64,000 bases of DNA. Origin: Xanthomonas dyei. Its GTDB lineage: Bacteria > Pseudomonadota > Gammaproteobacteria > Xanthomonadales > Xanthomonadaceae. The position numbers and the translations under genes are program-made. The notes beneath the pieces are model-generated. The model did not search any database, was not told the DNA's origin, and saw only the letters and a program-made list of their open reading frames with translations. The stretch covers positions 62,001-126,000 of the forward strand of contig NZ_MDEE01000002.1 of assembly GCF_002939865.1 (NCBI RefSeq), read 5' to 3'. Within the stretch, counting starts at the first letter, position 1; the number at the start of each line of letters is the position of its first letter. Positions 1 to 10,414 of this stretch are shown piece after piece.

Positions 1-1223
1 TCGCGCTTCTGTTTGGCCAGCACATCGCTCAGATCGTTCGGCATGGCCAGATGATCGGAGGCGATCACAATGATGGTGTTGTTGCCGTAGCGGCTGTTGC
101 GGATACGCGCCACCAGCTCGCCGATCAAGCGGTCGCTGCACTTGATCGCATGCAACAGACCGATGTCGCCCAGCGCGCTGTCGTAGCGCTGGCCCTTGCA
201 CGCCAGCGGCAGGTGGCCGGCCGGGTGATGGGTGTCCATGGTCAGCGTGGTCAGCATGAACGGTTGGCCGGCGCGCGACAGGGTCTGGAAGCTGTCCCAG
301 GCATCGTCCAGCAACACGTCGTCGTGCACGCCCCATGCGGAAAAGTGCTTGGGCGCCACGCCTTTATCGCGGAAATGCTGCACGTCATCCACCACGTCGA
401 AGCCATGGCTGGACAGGAAACGGCCCTTGCCGGCAAAGCTGGCATCGGCACCGCCCACGTAGTGATTGCGGTAGCCCTGATCCTTGAGATAGTCGCCCAG
501 ACAGCGCGCTTCGGGCAGGAACATGCCCATGCGATCCATGCTGTTTTCATCGCCCGGCGCGGTGGTCAGCGGCACGCCGCACATCGAGGCCACCATGCCG
601 GCGATGGTCCACCCGCTGCCTTCGGTGGAACTGAGATTGCGTACGTCCACCGCTTCGGTGGCCAGCGCGCGCAGGTTGGGCATCAGGCCCGGAAACACCG
701 ACTCATCGAAGTAGGTGCGCTCCAGGCTCTCGCCGTAGATCCAGACGATGTTCTTGCGCTTTTGCAGCGGTTGCTGCGGCAGCTGATATTCCGGCACCAC
801 CGTGGCGTAATCGACCGGGCGCAACTGGTAGTACAGGCGTTTGCCATCGCGATACAGCGGGCTCACCACGATGCTGACCAACAACATGGCCACGAACGAT
901 CCGAACACCACACCGCCGCCGCGCGGGCGGCGGAAACGGCGCACCCTGACCAGGATGAGCGGGCTTAACGACAGCAGCAGCATGCCGATGAACACGGCGA
1001 TATAGCCGGAAAAGTCGCTGACCCCGGCGCCATCCATGTCTGCGCGCAAGTGATACAGCGTGGCCGCATTGATGCCGTCGCCGCTGAGCCGGTCGATCAA
1101 ACCCCAGGCGCTGAGCAGCAGCAACAATAGCGAAAGTAGGCCTGCCTTGAGCCACGCCAGACGCGGTGAGGCGACCAACAGCCACAGCAATAGCAACAAC
1201 GAGAACACCAACATCCAATGCAT
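1..1223 (-). CDS. opgB: OpgB, phosphoglycerol transferase I (C-terminus cut by window edge)
   Basis: This inner-membrane enzyme transfers phosphoglycerol from phosphatidylglycerol to periplasmic osmoregulated glucans. The visible 407 residues begin MHWMLVFSLL and show about three hydrophobic segments, then the alkaline-phosphatase-like catalytic domain: IVWIYGESLERTYFDE (metal-binding Glu), SGWTIAGMVASMCG and, close to the window edge, ASDHLAM. These match the E. coli MdoB motifs YIYGESLERTYF, YTIAGMVASQCG and SSDHLAM. The frame is open upstream of the chosen ATG, which precedes the first hydrophobic helix; no strong ribosome binding site is visible, so the start is moderately certain. Downstream residues lie beyond position 1, so it is a partial gene and not a truncated one. 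Confidence 0.93.
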   Translation of the reverse strand, partial: MHWMLVFSLLLLLWLLVASPRLAWLKAGLLSLLLLLLSAWGLIDRLSGDGINAATLYHLRADMDGAGVSDFSGYIAVFIGMLLLSLSPLILVRVRRFRRPRGGGVVFGSFVAMLLVSIVVSPLYRDGKRLYYQLRPVDYATVVPEYQLPQQPLQKRKNIVWIYGESLERTYFDESVFPGLMPNLRALATEAVDVRNLSSTEGSGWTIAGMVASMCGVPLTTAPGDENSMDRMGMFLPEARCLGDYLKDQGYRNHYVGGADASFAGKGRFLSSHGFDVVDDVQHFRDKGVAPKHFSAWGVHDDVLLDDAWDSFQTLSRAGQPFMLTTLTMDTHHPAGHLPLACKGQRYDSALGDIGLLHAIKCSDRLIGELVARIRNSRYGNNTIIVIASDHLAMPNDLSDVLAKQKR

Positions 1224-1370
1224 GCGCAACGTCCGTGGGGGAATGATGCGAGCGCGTTCCGGACGCCTTGCTCGCCATGTCCTGTGCGCCACCTGCAATG
1301 TGACACTCGGGTGACGGACTATGCCGCGCTCAAGCTGACTGAAATGTTTGTTGCGTTTGGGGTGTGGGTT

Positions 1371-1500
1371 TAGAGCGGCAAACAATATGTCGCGAGCAGT
1401 CGTCAGGTGGGTGTGGACGGCGCACAGGAATAGTTGCCGCAACGAGCGCAGGCCGCGCCCGCCTGGTGGTGAGTACAGTGGTTTTGTTAGCCGCTCTTAA
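1371..1500 (-). repeat. Inverted-end (MITE-like) repeat, copy A
   Basis: The copy begins TAGAGCGGCAAACAA and ends TTTTGTTAGCCGCTCTTAA, so its ends are inverted copies of each other. The inner part reads in the order GCGAGCAGTCGTCAGGTGGG, which I define as reverse orientation for this family. It is the most diverged of the eight copies at its left end. Confidence 0.8.
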
Positions 1501-1844
1501 TGCGTTGTTCGATGCGGGTGTGTGCATCCGCATGGAGTGTTTTTTGGGTGTGCTATGGGGCGGTGCGTGCGGTGTTGATTCACGGCAGTCGCAGTGGGTG
1601 CTGGCAAGATAATTTGGCAATGCGCTGTGCGTGACATATCTGCTGTGCGTGGCCACGACTGGCGGCGGGTGATCGAGATCGGGCGATTACGCCGGATTCG
1701 GTCTTCACTGATCGATGCAATCGGTCATGCTGTTAGCGGCAGCGTTTGCGTCTGTTTGCGTCAGTGCGTCGTTGAGGGCGATGCGGGGTTTGCGTCACAC
1801 CGTCGAGGCTTGATGCGTGAGCTCGATGAGCGGCTTCGCCACGT

Positions 1845-1884
1845 ACCCTCACCTCAACCCCTCTCCCGGTGGGAGAGGGGCTTT
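1845..1884. repeat. Short palindromic repeat, CCCCTCTCCC core
   Basis: The text ACCCTCACCTCAACCCCT is followed by a CTCCCGGTGGGAG stem-loop and AGGGGCTT. The same unit occurs at 25389, 51050 and 51451, and a diverged version occurs inside the E2 gene near 38300. It lies about 30 bases beyond the ubiB-like stop codon and could act as a processing or termination hairpin. Confidence 0.8.
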
Positions 1885-1915
1885 GTCGAATAGTAGCGCG
1901 CTGACTCGGCGGCCG

Positions 1916-3640
1916 CTATCTGTGCCCGCGCTCTTCGCGTGCGCGTACGCGGCGGTCGAATAGCAGTGCGCTGAGCACGATGCCAAGGCCCAGCACGACG
2001 CCGAGCAGAAACAGCACCATCGCAATGGCCGGATAGCCCCACAGTTTCAGGCCGGTTTCGATGCGCATCATCTGCGCCGAGGCCATGATCAGCGCCGCGG
2101 TGACGATGCCTGCCGCAACGCGGTTGGCGATCTTCTGCAGGCTTTCCATCAGATGCGATTCTTCCAGCCCGGTGACGCGCATCTGCAGGCGGTTTTCCGC
2201 GGCCAGCGACAGGATCTCGGACATGCGGCGCGGGCCTTCGCGCACCAGATGCTGTAGTTCCATCGCCTCGCTGGCCAGGTTGGCGGCGGACAGCGATTTT
2301 TTCAGCCGCGCGCGCATCACATGCTGCAGGTGGCGTTCGACGATGCGGCGCGTGTCCAGGTTGGGCGACAACGCGCGGCAGACGCCTTCCAGATTCAGCA
2401 GGGTCTTGCCGAGCAGGCTCAGTTCCGGTGGCGTGCGCAGTCCGTTCGCGGTGGCGATACGCACCAGATCCAGTACCACGCGGCCTTCGGAGGTGGTGTC
2501 GTGCGCGGCATAGCGCGCGATCATCTGCCCGGTTTCGCGCTGGTAGCGGTCTTCGTCGTAATCCTCAAGGCGCGTGCTGAGCGCGATGGTCTCCTCGGCC
2601 ACTTCTTCGCCGCGCCCGTCGACGGCGGCAAACAGCAGCTTGAGCAGCCGCTCGCGCAGACGCGGGGGTACGTGCGCCACCATGCCCAGGTCGAAGATGG
2701 CCAGCCGCCCGTCCTGCAACACACGCAGGTTGCCCGGATGCGGGTCGGCATGGATTTCGCCATGCACGAACATCTGATCCAGATAGCCCTTGACCAGCTC
2801 CGCCGCCAAATTATCCATCGGCTGCTCGGTGCGACGCAGGCCGGAGATCTTGTCCACGCGCACGCCTTCGGCCAGCTGCATGGTCAGTACCTTGCGGCTG
2901 CTCAGGTCCCAGATCGGTTGCGGCACCCACAACAACGGAAACGGCTTGAGATGCTTGCCGAAGCGCACCAGGGTTTCGGCTTCGTCTTCGTAATTGAGTT
3001 CGGCGCGCAGGGTCTTGCCGAATTCGCCCAGCCAGTCGGCAAAGCGCACGCGGCGGCCGATGCCGGTGAGCCGGTCGGCGGCGGTGGCAAAGCTCTTGAG
3101 GACATCCAGGTCCGAGCGCACCTGCGCGGCGACTTCGGGCTTTTGCACCTTGATCGCCACCGGTGTGCCGTCGCGCAACGCGGCGCGATGCACCTGCGCC
3201 AGCGAGGCGCAGCCCAGCGGCACCGGGTCGAAGAACGAGAACGCCTTGTTGACCGACACGCCGAGTTCTTCTTCGATGATCTGGCGGATGCGTTCCACCG
3301 GCACCGAGCTGGTGTTTTCCTGCATGCGCTCCAGCGCGGTGGCGAACTCCGGCGGCACGATGTCCGGGCGGGTGGACAACATCTGGCCGAGTTTGACGAA
3401 GGTGGGGCCTAGCGATTCCAGGTCGGAGACGAACTGGTCCGGGGTGCCTTCTGCCGGCACCTCGTACGCGTTGATGGCGGCCGGGTCCAGGTTCATGCCG
3501 GCAAACACCCCCGACCCGCGGTACCGCAGCAGCAGGCGCAGGATCTGCGTACGCCGGCTCATGCCGCCCACCACGGCCTGGTCGGCCGAGTGCGTCGCCG
3601 GGGCCGGTGCGCGGTGCGGGTCATTCGGACTCAAGGCCAT
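1916..3640 (-). CDS. UbiB/ABC1-family (AarF) atypical kinase-like protein
   Basis: This is a member of the ABC1/ADCK/UbiB family, membrane-associated ATP-binding proteins required for ubiquinone biosynthesis or lipid handling. The 574 residues show the family-specific KLGQ motif (residues 83-86, [12 protein letters not shown]), the A-rich loop variant ASLAQVH (about 145-151), the nucleotide-binding lysine in AIKVQKP, the catalytic loop HADPHPGN (297-304) and the metal-binding DLGM (317-320). Two hydrophobic helices close the protein (about 505-560), as in UbiB. M1 and M27 are both possible starts; neither has a good ribosome binding site. Xanthomonads may carry more than one paralog, and no ubi genes adjoin, so I do not assign ubiB itself. 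Confidence 0.9.
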   Translation of the reverse strand: MALSPNDPHRAPAPATHSADQAVVGGMSRRTQILRLLLRYRGSGVFAGMNLDPAAINAYEVPAEGTPDQFVSDLESLGPTFVKLGQMLSTRPDIVPPEFATALERMQENTSSVPVERIRQIIEEELGVSVNKAFSFFDPVPLGCASLAQVHRAALRDGTPVAIKVQKPEVAAQVRSDLDVLKSFATAADRLTGIGRRVRFADWLGEFGKTLRAELNYEDEAETLVRFGKHLKPFPLLWVPQPIWDLSSRKVLTMQLAEGVRVDKISGLRRTEQPMDNLAAELVKGYLDQMFVHGEIHADPHPGNLRVLQDGRLAIFDLGMVAHVPPRLRERLLKLLFAAVDGRGEEVAEETIALSTRLEDYDEDRYQRETGQMIARYAAHDTTSEGRVVLDLVRIATANGLRTPPELSLLGKTLLNLEGVCRALSPNLDTRRIVERHLQHVMRARLKKSLSAANLASEAMELQHLVREGPRRMSEILSLAAENRLQMRVTGLEESHLMESLQKIANRVAAGIVTAALIMASAQMMRIETGLKLWGYPAIAMVLFLLGVVLGLGIVLSALLFDRRVRAREERGHR

Positions 3641-3895
3641 CTCCGGGGCGTCATGCGAGCAGCGAGTGTGGCCAGCGCGGGGTCGTCAGCCGGTGAATCC
3701 GGGTGCGCCGTGGCAGCGTTGCGGGCGCTGCCGGTGCCTGCGCTGGCGCGTGTCTGGCCAGGGGTGGGCAATACCGGCAATCGCCCGACAACGGCACGCA
3801 ACGACCGCGCAATGGCCTGCCATCACCCAATCCGGGCGCGGGATCGGCGAGAATTCACGTTCACTCACGCACGACCACCCTCGAAGGACCTCCGC

Positions 3896-4837
<942 letters not shown>

Positions 4838-5183
4838 TCTTGTCCTGGAGCGGCGAACAAACCGTAGCGAGCAATCGTCAGGTGGGTGTGGACGGCGTGC
4901 TCAGAACCGGAGGGTACGCGTGGACCATGCCGCACCGAGTACCGGCCGCATCCACCGGGCGGTGAGCACAGTGGTTTTGTTAGCCGCTCTTGGTCGCTGA
5001 GGCGACAAGCGAACTGGCGTGCACGCTGGCGATCACACGCCTGCGCCTGGCGCGTGACGCTTGCTAACCTGCTTGAACGCCGTGGGTGCGAGGTGCAGGT
5101 TGCGTCGCTGCCTGCGGTGGCACTGACGGCAGCCTGGCCGGCCTGGCCGGCGCGTACTGGCAGACATCAGGTGGGAGCGCAGC
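4838..5183. other. Gap mostly occupied by repeat copy B
   Basis: The gap between the DUF808 and GHL10 genes contains the repeat at 4848-4991. The remaining 190 bases hold no recognisable gene and presumably include the promoter of the GHL10 gene. Confidence 0.6.
4848..4991 (-). repeat. Inverted-end (MITE-like) repeat, copy B
   Basis: The left end reads GAGCGGCGAACAAACCGTAG and the right end GGTTTTGTTAGCCGCTCTT. The interior carries the family sequence GCGAGCAATCGTCAGGTGGG in reverse orientation. It starts about ten bases after the stop codon of the DUF808 gene. Confidence 0.88.
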
Positions 5184-6560
5184 ATGCAGAAGATGATCGA
5201 GGGTCTCGGTAGTGCAGGCGGTTCTTCGCCCGCAGTCACGCAGGTAGACGCGGTGCAGGTGGACGACTACGCGCACGTTGCATCGATCAGCGCGTGCTCT
5301 GCAATCGGGCGCAGACGCTTCCTGGGGTTGGGAGCTGCGGCAATCGCGGCGAGCATGGCCGGCGCACCGGTGCACGCCGCGCTGCCCACACGCGGGCCGA
5401 TGCGGGCCACCTGGGTGGCGAGTGTGCTCAATCTCGATTGGCCAAGTGCGGCGTCCTCCCGGATGGCCGATCCGGTTGCGCGTGTCATGGTCCAGCAGCA
5501 GGAATTGCTGACGATTCTCGACCAAGCCGAAGCGCTGCATCTCAATACGCTGGTCTTCCAGGTCAAGCCATGTGCCGATGCGCTTTACCGATCGGCGATT
5601 CTGCCGTGGTCGCCGGTGCTGACGGGCGTGCTCGGGAAAGACCCCGGTTTCGATCCATTGGCGTTTCTGCTCCACCACGCACACGCACGTGGCATCCAGG
5701 TCCATGCCTGGCTCAATCCTTACCGGGTGTCGACCGACATCAGTCAGGCCACGCTGGAGATGTTGACCACTCCATCGGGCGATTCCCCGCCCAGCGTGTA
5801 TGCGCATCGTCCCGAGTGGGTGGGCGTGGCCGCCAACCGGCTGGTGCTTGATCCAGGCATTCCCGCCGTCCGCCGCTGGATCTGTGCCGTTGTTGCGGAA
5901 CTGATTGTCCGTTACGACGTGGATGGTGTGCAGTTCGACGATTATTTCTACAGCGAAACCGCCCAGTCGCCACTGGACGACGCACAGACCTACGCGCGCC
6001 ATGGAGCAGGCTTCGCAGACAAGGGCGATTGGCGGCGCAACAACACCTATCGATTGATGCGCGATGTGGGCAGGACCATTCGTGCGATCCGGCCGCGCGT
6101 GGCCTTCGGGGTCAGCCCGGCAGGCGTGTGGCGCAATCGGCAGGACGATCCGCTGGGCTCGGACACGCAGGCAGGCGCGCCCTCGTTCGATGTCGCTTAC
6201 GCCGATACCCGACGCTGGGTGCGCGAAGAACTCGTCGATTACATCGTGCCGCAGATCTATTGGCCGTTTGCACGGCAAATCGTGCGTTACGACACCATTG
6301 CGCGGTGGTGGGCCGACACCGTGGGCAACGGGCGTGTGCAGCTCTACATCGGCATGGCGTTATACAAGGTGGGTCTCGCCAATGCATTGGAGCCGGACTG
6401 GGCCGTTGCAGGCGGTGTCCCTGAGATCGCCCGCCAGTTGGACCTCAACGCTGCCTTGCCGCAGATACGCGGATGCATGCTGTTTCGCCACGGATTCCTT
6501 GCCATGCCCCAGACCGCGCAGGTCGTGGATTACCTGAAGCTGCGGTGGCAAGGGGGCTAA
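5184..6560 (+). CDS. GHL10-family glycosyl-hydrolase-like exported protein (Tat signal)
   Basis: The 458-residue product matches the GHL10 family (PF02638, YngK-like), predicted TIM-barrel glycoside hydrolases. Typical family stretches are RATWVASVLNLDWPS, LNTLVFQVKPCADALY, VHAWLNPYRV, YDVDGVQFDDYFY and VDYIVPQIYWPF. A twin-arginine signal (RRRFLGLGAAAIAA, arginines 43-45) and an AHA cleavage site near residue 65 indicate Tat-dependent export. The n-region is unusually long. The ATG at 5184 has a good GGGAG site seven bases upstream, which supports this start. Substrate is unknown; acidic residues in FDDYFY are candidates for catalysis. The stop codon TAA directly abuts repeat copy C. Confidence 0.88.
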   Translation: MQKMIEGLGSAGGSSPAVTQVDAVQVDDYAHVASISACSAIGRRRFLGLGAAAIAASMAGAPVHAALPTRGPMRATWVASVLNLDWPSAASSRMADPVARVMVQQQELLTILDQAEALHLNTLVFQVKPCADALYRSAILPWSPVLTGVLGKDPGFDPLAFLLHHAHARGIQVHAWLNPYRVSTDISQATLEMLTTPSGDSPPSVYAHRPEWVGVAANRLVLDPGIPAVRRWICAVVAELIVRYDVDGVQFDDYFYSETAQSPLDDAQTYARHGAGFADKGDWRRNNTYRLMRDVGRTIRAIRPRVAFGVSPAGVWRNRQDDPLGSDTQAGAPSFDVAYADTRRWVREELVDYIVPQIYWPFARQIVRYDTIARWWADTVGNGRVQLYIGMALYKVGLANALEPDWAVAGGVPEIARQLDLNAALPQIRGCMLFRHGFLAMPQTAQVVDYLKLRWQGG

Positions 6561-6720
6561 GAGCGGCCCACAAAACGTAGCGAGCAGTTGTCGGCCGGGT
6601 GTGGACGTCGCGCTCAGAACCGGCGTCTACGCGTGGACCATGCTCGCACCGAGCACCAAGCACCAAGCACCAAGCGCGCCGGCTTGGCGGTCAGCACGGG
6701 CGTTCTGTCAGCGGCTCTAA
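6561..6720 (-). repeat. Inverted-end (MITE-like) repeat, copy C, with heptamer expansion
   Basis: The element starts GAGCGGCCCACAAAACGTAG right after a TAA stop and ends CAGCGGCTCTAA, where the terminal TAG on the minus strand is the stop of the diguanylate cyclase gene. It therefore fills the whole space between two convergent genes and touches both stop codons. Its middle contains a tandem CACCAAG heptamer repeated about three times. Confidence 0.9.
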
Positions 6721-8345
6721 TCGGCGCTGACCACCCGATTCTTGCCCGCGGCCTTGGCGTCGTACATGGCGCGGTCGGCGCGGCGCACCAGCTCGTCCTG
6801 GGTTTCGTCGGTATGGCGCAGCGCCACGCCTGCGCTGAAGCTGATGAAGATCCGCACGTCCTCGTGCAGCAAGGAGCGCTGCGCCAGGGCGCGTTGCAGG
6901 CGGATGACCGCCGCGCTGGCTTCGAAGATGGTCGAGTCCGGCAGCAGCAGTACGAATTCTTCGCCGCCGAAGCGGGCAATGGCGTCGGTGGTGCGCAACA
7001 CCGCCTTGGCCACCTCGACGGTGTGGCGTAGCGCCGCGTCGCCGCCGGCGTGGCCGTGGGCTTCGTTGAGGCGGCGGAAGTCGTCCAGGTCCAGCATCGC
7101 CACGCATAGCGGCTGGCCGCTGCGTTGAGTGCGCACCGCTTCGCGCTGGAACAGTTCTTCGAAACCGCGCCGGTTGAGCGCGCCGGTCAGCTGGTCTTCG
7201 CGCACCAGTCCGGCGACTGCGTTGAGTTCCTGTTCGAGCGAGGCGATGCGTTGTTCGGCGTCTTCGACCTGGCGGCGTGCGGACAGCAGTTCGTCGCGCG
7301 CGGCCAGCGCCTGGGCCTGGACGCCGGCGGTGTCCTGCAGCACGTCCTGCAGCAGGCGATTGAGGTCGGGAATGCTACGAGCGTCGCCGATCGCCTGCGA
7401 ATAGCCGGCAACGCGGTCGTGGTATTCGCCGGTGCTGGTGGCCATGCCGTCGAGCCGGTCGACGAAGGACACCATCATTTCGCGCATGGCGCTTTTGGAA
7501 TCGGCAATGCCCTGCTTGAGCAGGCCCTGCTTGTAGATCACCTCGCGCAGGGTGCCGCGCGCCTGCTCGATCGATTCCACGTCCAGCGGCCCGGCCAACA
7601 GCTGCCGCACCACCGAGATCTGGCCCTGCAACCAGCTGCGATCGTCCAGGAGTTCGCCGACGTTCTCCAGCAATAGGTCGAACAAGCCGAGCAACAGGTT
7701 CTGTTGTTCGCTGGCATCGTCGGCGCGCAGACCGATCTGATGGCTGAGCTCGCGCAGCCGCTGCTCCAGCGTGATCAGCTCATGCCCGGGGCGCCAGTGG
7801 CGCAGGGCCGATGCCAGGGTCTGGGCTTCTTCGGCCAGTTCGGGGCTGCGTTGCAGCAAGGTGGCCAGGGCGTTGCCCAGCGCATGCCGCAGCAGGTCGC
7901 GTAACTGTTCGGCTTCGGTGCGGCCTTCGGCGATCGAGTCGCCGATATCGATGGTGCGGATGTATTTGTCGATCAGCTGGCGCAGGGTGCGGCCGTAGCC
8001 TGGCCAGTCGCCGGCCGCATAGGCCGCGCTCAGGCGCACGCCCATGTCGCCGAGCTCGCCATGCAGGCTGGCGATGCCTTCGGCGAACGCCAGCAACAGC
8101 GCTTCGGGATGCGCGGCATGCGAAAACAAGCGAATGAGCAGCGCGGTGGCGGCCGCCGGATCGTGCGCGCCGGACTTGGTCTTGGCGGGAACCAGCTGAT
8201 GTGCCGCCAGCCCCGGCGCGGCATGCGCACTGCCGCGCACGCTCGGCAGCGCAGCGACCGGGCGCGCGGTGTCCGTGCCGCCCCAGGGCAACAGACGGCG
8301 CAGCCCGCCACGCGGGCGGCTTGGAAGGTCAGGCTGGTCGGTCAT
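6717..8345 (-). CDS. Diguanylate cyclase (GGDEF domain) with helical N-terminal region
   Basis: The C-terminal 165 residues form a GGDEF domain that should make cyclic di-GMP from two GTP. It has DQLTGALNRRGFEELF, the active-site variant GGEEF (460-464) and an intact product-inhibition I-site RTTD (451-454), exactly five residues upstream. The first 370 residues are soluble and helix-rich, with no membrane segment; residues about 345-385 look like a coiled coil leading into the cyclase. No known sensor domain was recognised. The start at 8345 is the first methionine of the frame. The stop codon lies inside the end of repeat copy C. A role in c-di-GMP control of motility or virulence is expected from the family but not shown here. 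Confidence 0.92.
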   Translation of the reverse strand: MTDQPDLPSRPRGGLRRLLPWGGTDTARPVAALPSVRGSAHAAPGLAAHQLVPAKTKSGAHDPAAATALLIRLFSHAAHPEALLLAFAEGIASLHGELGDMGVRLSAAYAAGDWPGYGRTLRQLIDKYIRTIDIGDSIAEGRTEAEQLRDLLRHALGNALATLLQRSPELAEEAQTLASALRHWRPGHELITLEQRLRELSHQIGLRADDASEQQNLLLGLFDLLLENVGELLDDRSWLQGQISVVRQLLAGPLDVESIEQARGTLREVIYKQGLLKQGIADSKSAMREMMVSFVDRLDGMATSTGEYHDRVAGYSQAIGDARSIPDLNRLLQDVLQDTAGVQAQALAARDELLSARRQVEDAEQRIASLEQELNAVAGLVREDQLTGALNRRGFEELFQREAVRTQRSGQPLCVAMLDLDDFRRLNEAHGHAGGDAALRHTVEVAKAVLRTTDAIARFGGEEFVLLLPDSTIFEASAAVIRLQRALAQRSLLHEDVRIFISFSAGVALRHTDETQDELVRRADRAMYDAKAAGKNRVVSAD

Positions 8346-8830
8346 GCCAGGTCTCGAAAGGTCGACGTGCTATCGCTGGTTATCGGCGCGCGCACGGGTC
8401 GCTTGAGCAGACCGGACCGTATGGCGCACTCCACAGCATGCATCCAATCGTGCCGTCACGCTGCGCGACAGCACACGAATGCTGGCATGAACAAGTTACA
8501 CAGATGACAACGAACGCAGCCGCACTCTCCCGCATTCGGTGCATCTCAGTGCCAATGCACCGATGCGGGGATGTCATCGCACTGCAATGCATCGCTTATG
8601 CCTGTAGACATGCGCAATTGTGCGTAAAGGAATGTGGGCTGTCGCAGAAAAGTCAGGACATGTTCACGCATATTTTATTTGGTCGGGGTGTAGATTCATC
8701 ACCAAGGACGACGTGGAGTACGCGCGTCGTTCTAGCTCCTCATTCGCAGCATGTCGTCTGGCCACATCGGCAGACGATGGTTTTCGCTTCGCCGTTTTCC
8801 GTCTCCACCCACTTTACGACGGACGTTTAG
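8346..8830. other. Divergent intergenic region upstream of the glycogen/trehalose operon
   Basis: This 485-base gap separates the divergent cyclase gene and glgA. It is locally AT-richer near 8660-8700 (CATATTTTATTTGGTC), where the operon promoter may lie. No repeat and no convincing small gene was found; an open frame at 8620-8922 overlaps glgA and resembles no known protein. Confidence 0.5.
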
Positions 8831-10414
8831 ATGGTTGCCACGATGCCGCTTCACGCCAGCACTGCACGCCTAGAGCGCAGCACGATGATCCCCACGCTGA
8901 AGAAGAGCGGGCGGCCGCGTGATGCACGCGGGCGGTTCATTCGCCATCACGAGCGATTGCCGGTGTCGCTGGCCGATACGCGCGGTGCATTGTTCGTGGT
9001 GTCGGAGATGGCCGACTTCATCAAGGCCGGCGGTCTGGGCGATGTCGCGGCGGCATTGCCGCGCGCGCTGCGCCACCGCTACGACGTGCGTGTGTTGATC
9101 CCTGGGTATCGGGCGGTGCTCGAGCGCGCCGGCAAGGTGGAGATCGTGGGCCGCGTGTTGGCGCATGCCGCGCTGCCGGCCTGCGACATCGGCCGCATCG
9201 TGCAGTCCGATGGCCTGCCGATCTACATCCTGCTGTCCAAGGAACTGTTCGAACGCGATGGCTCGCCGTATGTGAGTACCAGCGGTTCGGAGTTCGAAGA
9301 CAACGCGATCCGCTTCGCCACCTTGTCGCATGCCGCCGCGCAGATTGCCGCCGGTCATGCCGGCCTGGGCTGGAAGCCGCGCCTGCTGCATCTCAACGAC
9401 TGGCCGTGCGCGCTGGCGGCCGGTTACGTGCGTTGGTCCGGCGGCACCACCCCGTGCCTGTTGACCATCCACAACCTGGCCTACCAGGGCCTGGTGCCGT
9501 ATTCGATGGCCTCGGCACTGGGCATCCCGGCCGAAAGGGTGGCCGAGCTGGAGTTCTACGGGCAGATGTCGTTCCTGCGTGGCGGCATCGTCAATGCCGA
9601 CCACGTCAACACCGTCAGCATCAGCTATGCCAAACAGATCACCGGCCCGGCGCAAGGCTGCGGGCTGGACCGGCTGCTGGCCGGTCGCGCCGCCAAGGGC
9701 GCGCTGACCGGCATCGTCAACGGCATCGACGCCAGCTGGGACCCGCGCACCGACGCCCACCTGGATGCGCACTTCAGCGTGAACCAGTGGCAGGGCCGGC
9801 AGGCCAATGCCGCCCAGGTGCGCAAGGCCTTCGGGCTGCGCGACAGCACCGGGCCGTTGTTTGCGGTGGTGTCGCGGCTGGTGCATCAGAAAGGTCTGGA
9901 CCTGATCTGCGAGGTGGCCCCGCAGATCGTGGCGGCCGGCGGCCAGATCGCCGTGATCGGCGGTGGCGAGCCGGAGATCGAACAACAGGTGGCCGAGCTG
10001 ACCCGCCGGTATCCCGGCCAGGTCGGTGCCTTCATCGGCTTCGAGGAAGGCCTGGCGCGGCGCATGTTCGCCGGTGCGGACTTCCTGCTGATGCCGTCGC
10101 GCTTCGAGCCCTGCGGCCTGAGCCAGATGTACGCGCAGCGCTTCGGCTGCCTGCCGATCGCACACGCCACCGGCGGGCTGATCGATACCGTGGACGACGG
10201 CGTCACCGGATTCCTGTTCCAGCACGCCAGCGTGGAGGCCCTGCGCCGCTGCCTGGAACGCGCGTTCCGCACGTTCCGCTTGCCCAGCCTGCTGTCGGCG
10301 ATGCGTCGCGCGGCCATGCTGCGGCCCAGCGGCTGGGATGTGGCCGGCAAGAAGTATCTGTCCCTTTACGAACGCACCGCCGCAACCGCACCTGCGCTTG
10401 CGACGGTGTCATGA
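8831..10414 (+). CDS. glgA: Glycogen synthase (GT5)
   Basis: GlgA extends alpha-1,4-glucan chains with ADP-glucose in the cytoplasm. The 527-residue protein has the ADP-glucose-binding KAGGLGD motif (65-71), [46 protein letters not shown] and the acceptor/catalytic segment [19 protein letters not shown] followed by ATGGLIDTV. The N-terminus carries about 50 extra residues rich in arginine before GALFVVSEM, so the ATG at 8885 (M19) is a possible alternative start; neither has a strong ribosome binding site. It is the first gene of the operon and overlaps glgB by four bases (ATGA). No glgC lies in the window, so ADP-glucose must come from elsewhere. Confidence 0.95.
   Translation: MVATMPLHASTARLERSTMIPTLKKSGRPRDARGRFIRHHERLPVSLADTRGALFVVSEMADFIKAGGLGDVAAALPRALRHRYDVRVLIPGYRAVLERAGKVEIVGRVLAHAALPACDIGRIVQSDGLPIYILLSKELFERDGSPYVSTSGSEFEDNAIRFATLSHAAAQIAAGHAGLGWKPRLLHLNDWPCALAAGYVRWSGGTTPCLLTIHNLAYQGLVPYSMASALGIPAERVAELEFYGQMSFLRGGIVNADHVNTVSISYAKQITGPAQGCGLDRLLAGRAAKGALTGIVNGIDASWDPRTDAHLDAHFSVNQWQGRQANAAQVRKAFGLRDSTGPLFAVVSRLVHQKGLDLICEVAPQIVAAGGQIAVIGGGEPEIEQQVAELTRRYPGQVGAFIGFEEGLARRMFAGADFLLMPSRFEPCGLSQMYAQRFGCLPIAHATGGLIDTVDDGVTGFLFQHASVEALRRCLERAFRTFRLPSLLSAMRRAAMLRPSGWDVAGKKYLSLYERTAATAPALATVS

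Larger units (their letters stand above)
1224..1915. other. Gap with two repeat elements, no gene
   Basis: This 690-base gap upstream of opgB and downstream of the ubiB-like gene holds one long inverted-end repeat (1371-1500) and one short palindromic repeat (1845-1884). Open frames here run through the repeats and show no recognisable protein. Nothing else was found. Confidence 0.7.

Noticed and set aside
1364-1612. Small open frame upstream of opgB
   Set aside because: Its first half is the translation of repeat copy A, so it is not a gene.
8620-8922. 100-codon open frame overlapping the glgA start
   Set aside because: Out of frame with glgA, no known domain, and it runs through the presumed promoter region.
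9406-10410. Upstream extension of the glgB frame by 335 codons
   Set aside because: It runs inside glgA in another frame with arginine/alanine-rich, non-family sequence; the ATGA overlap at 10411 is the natural start.
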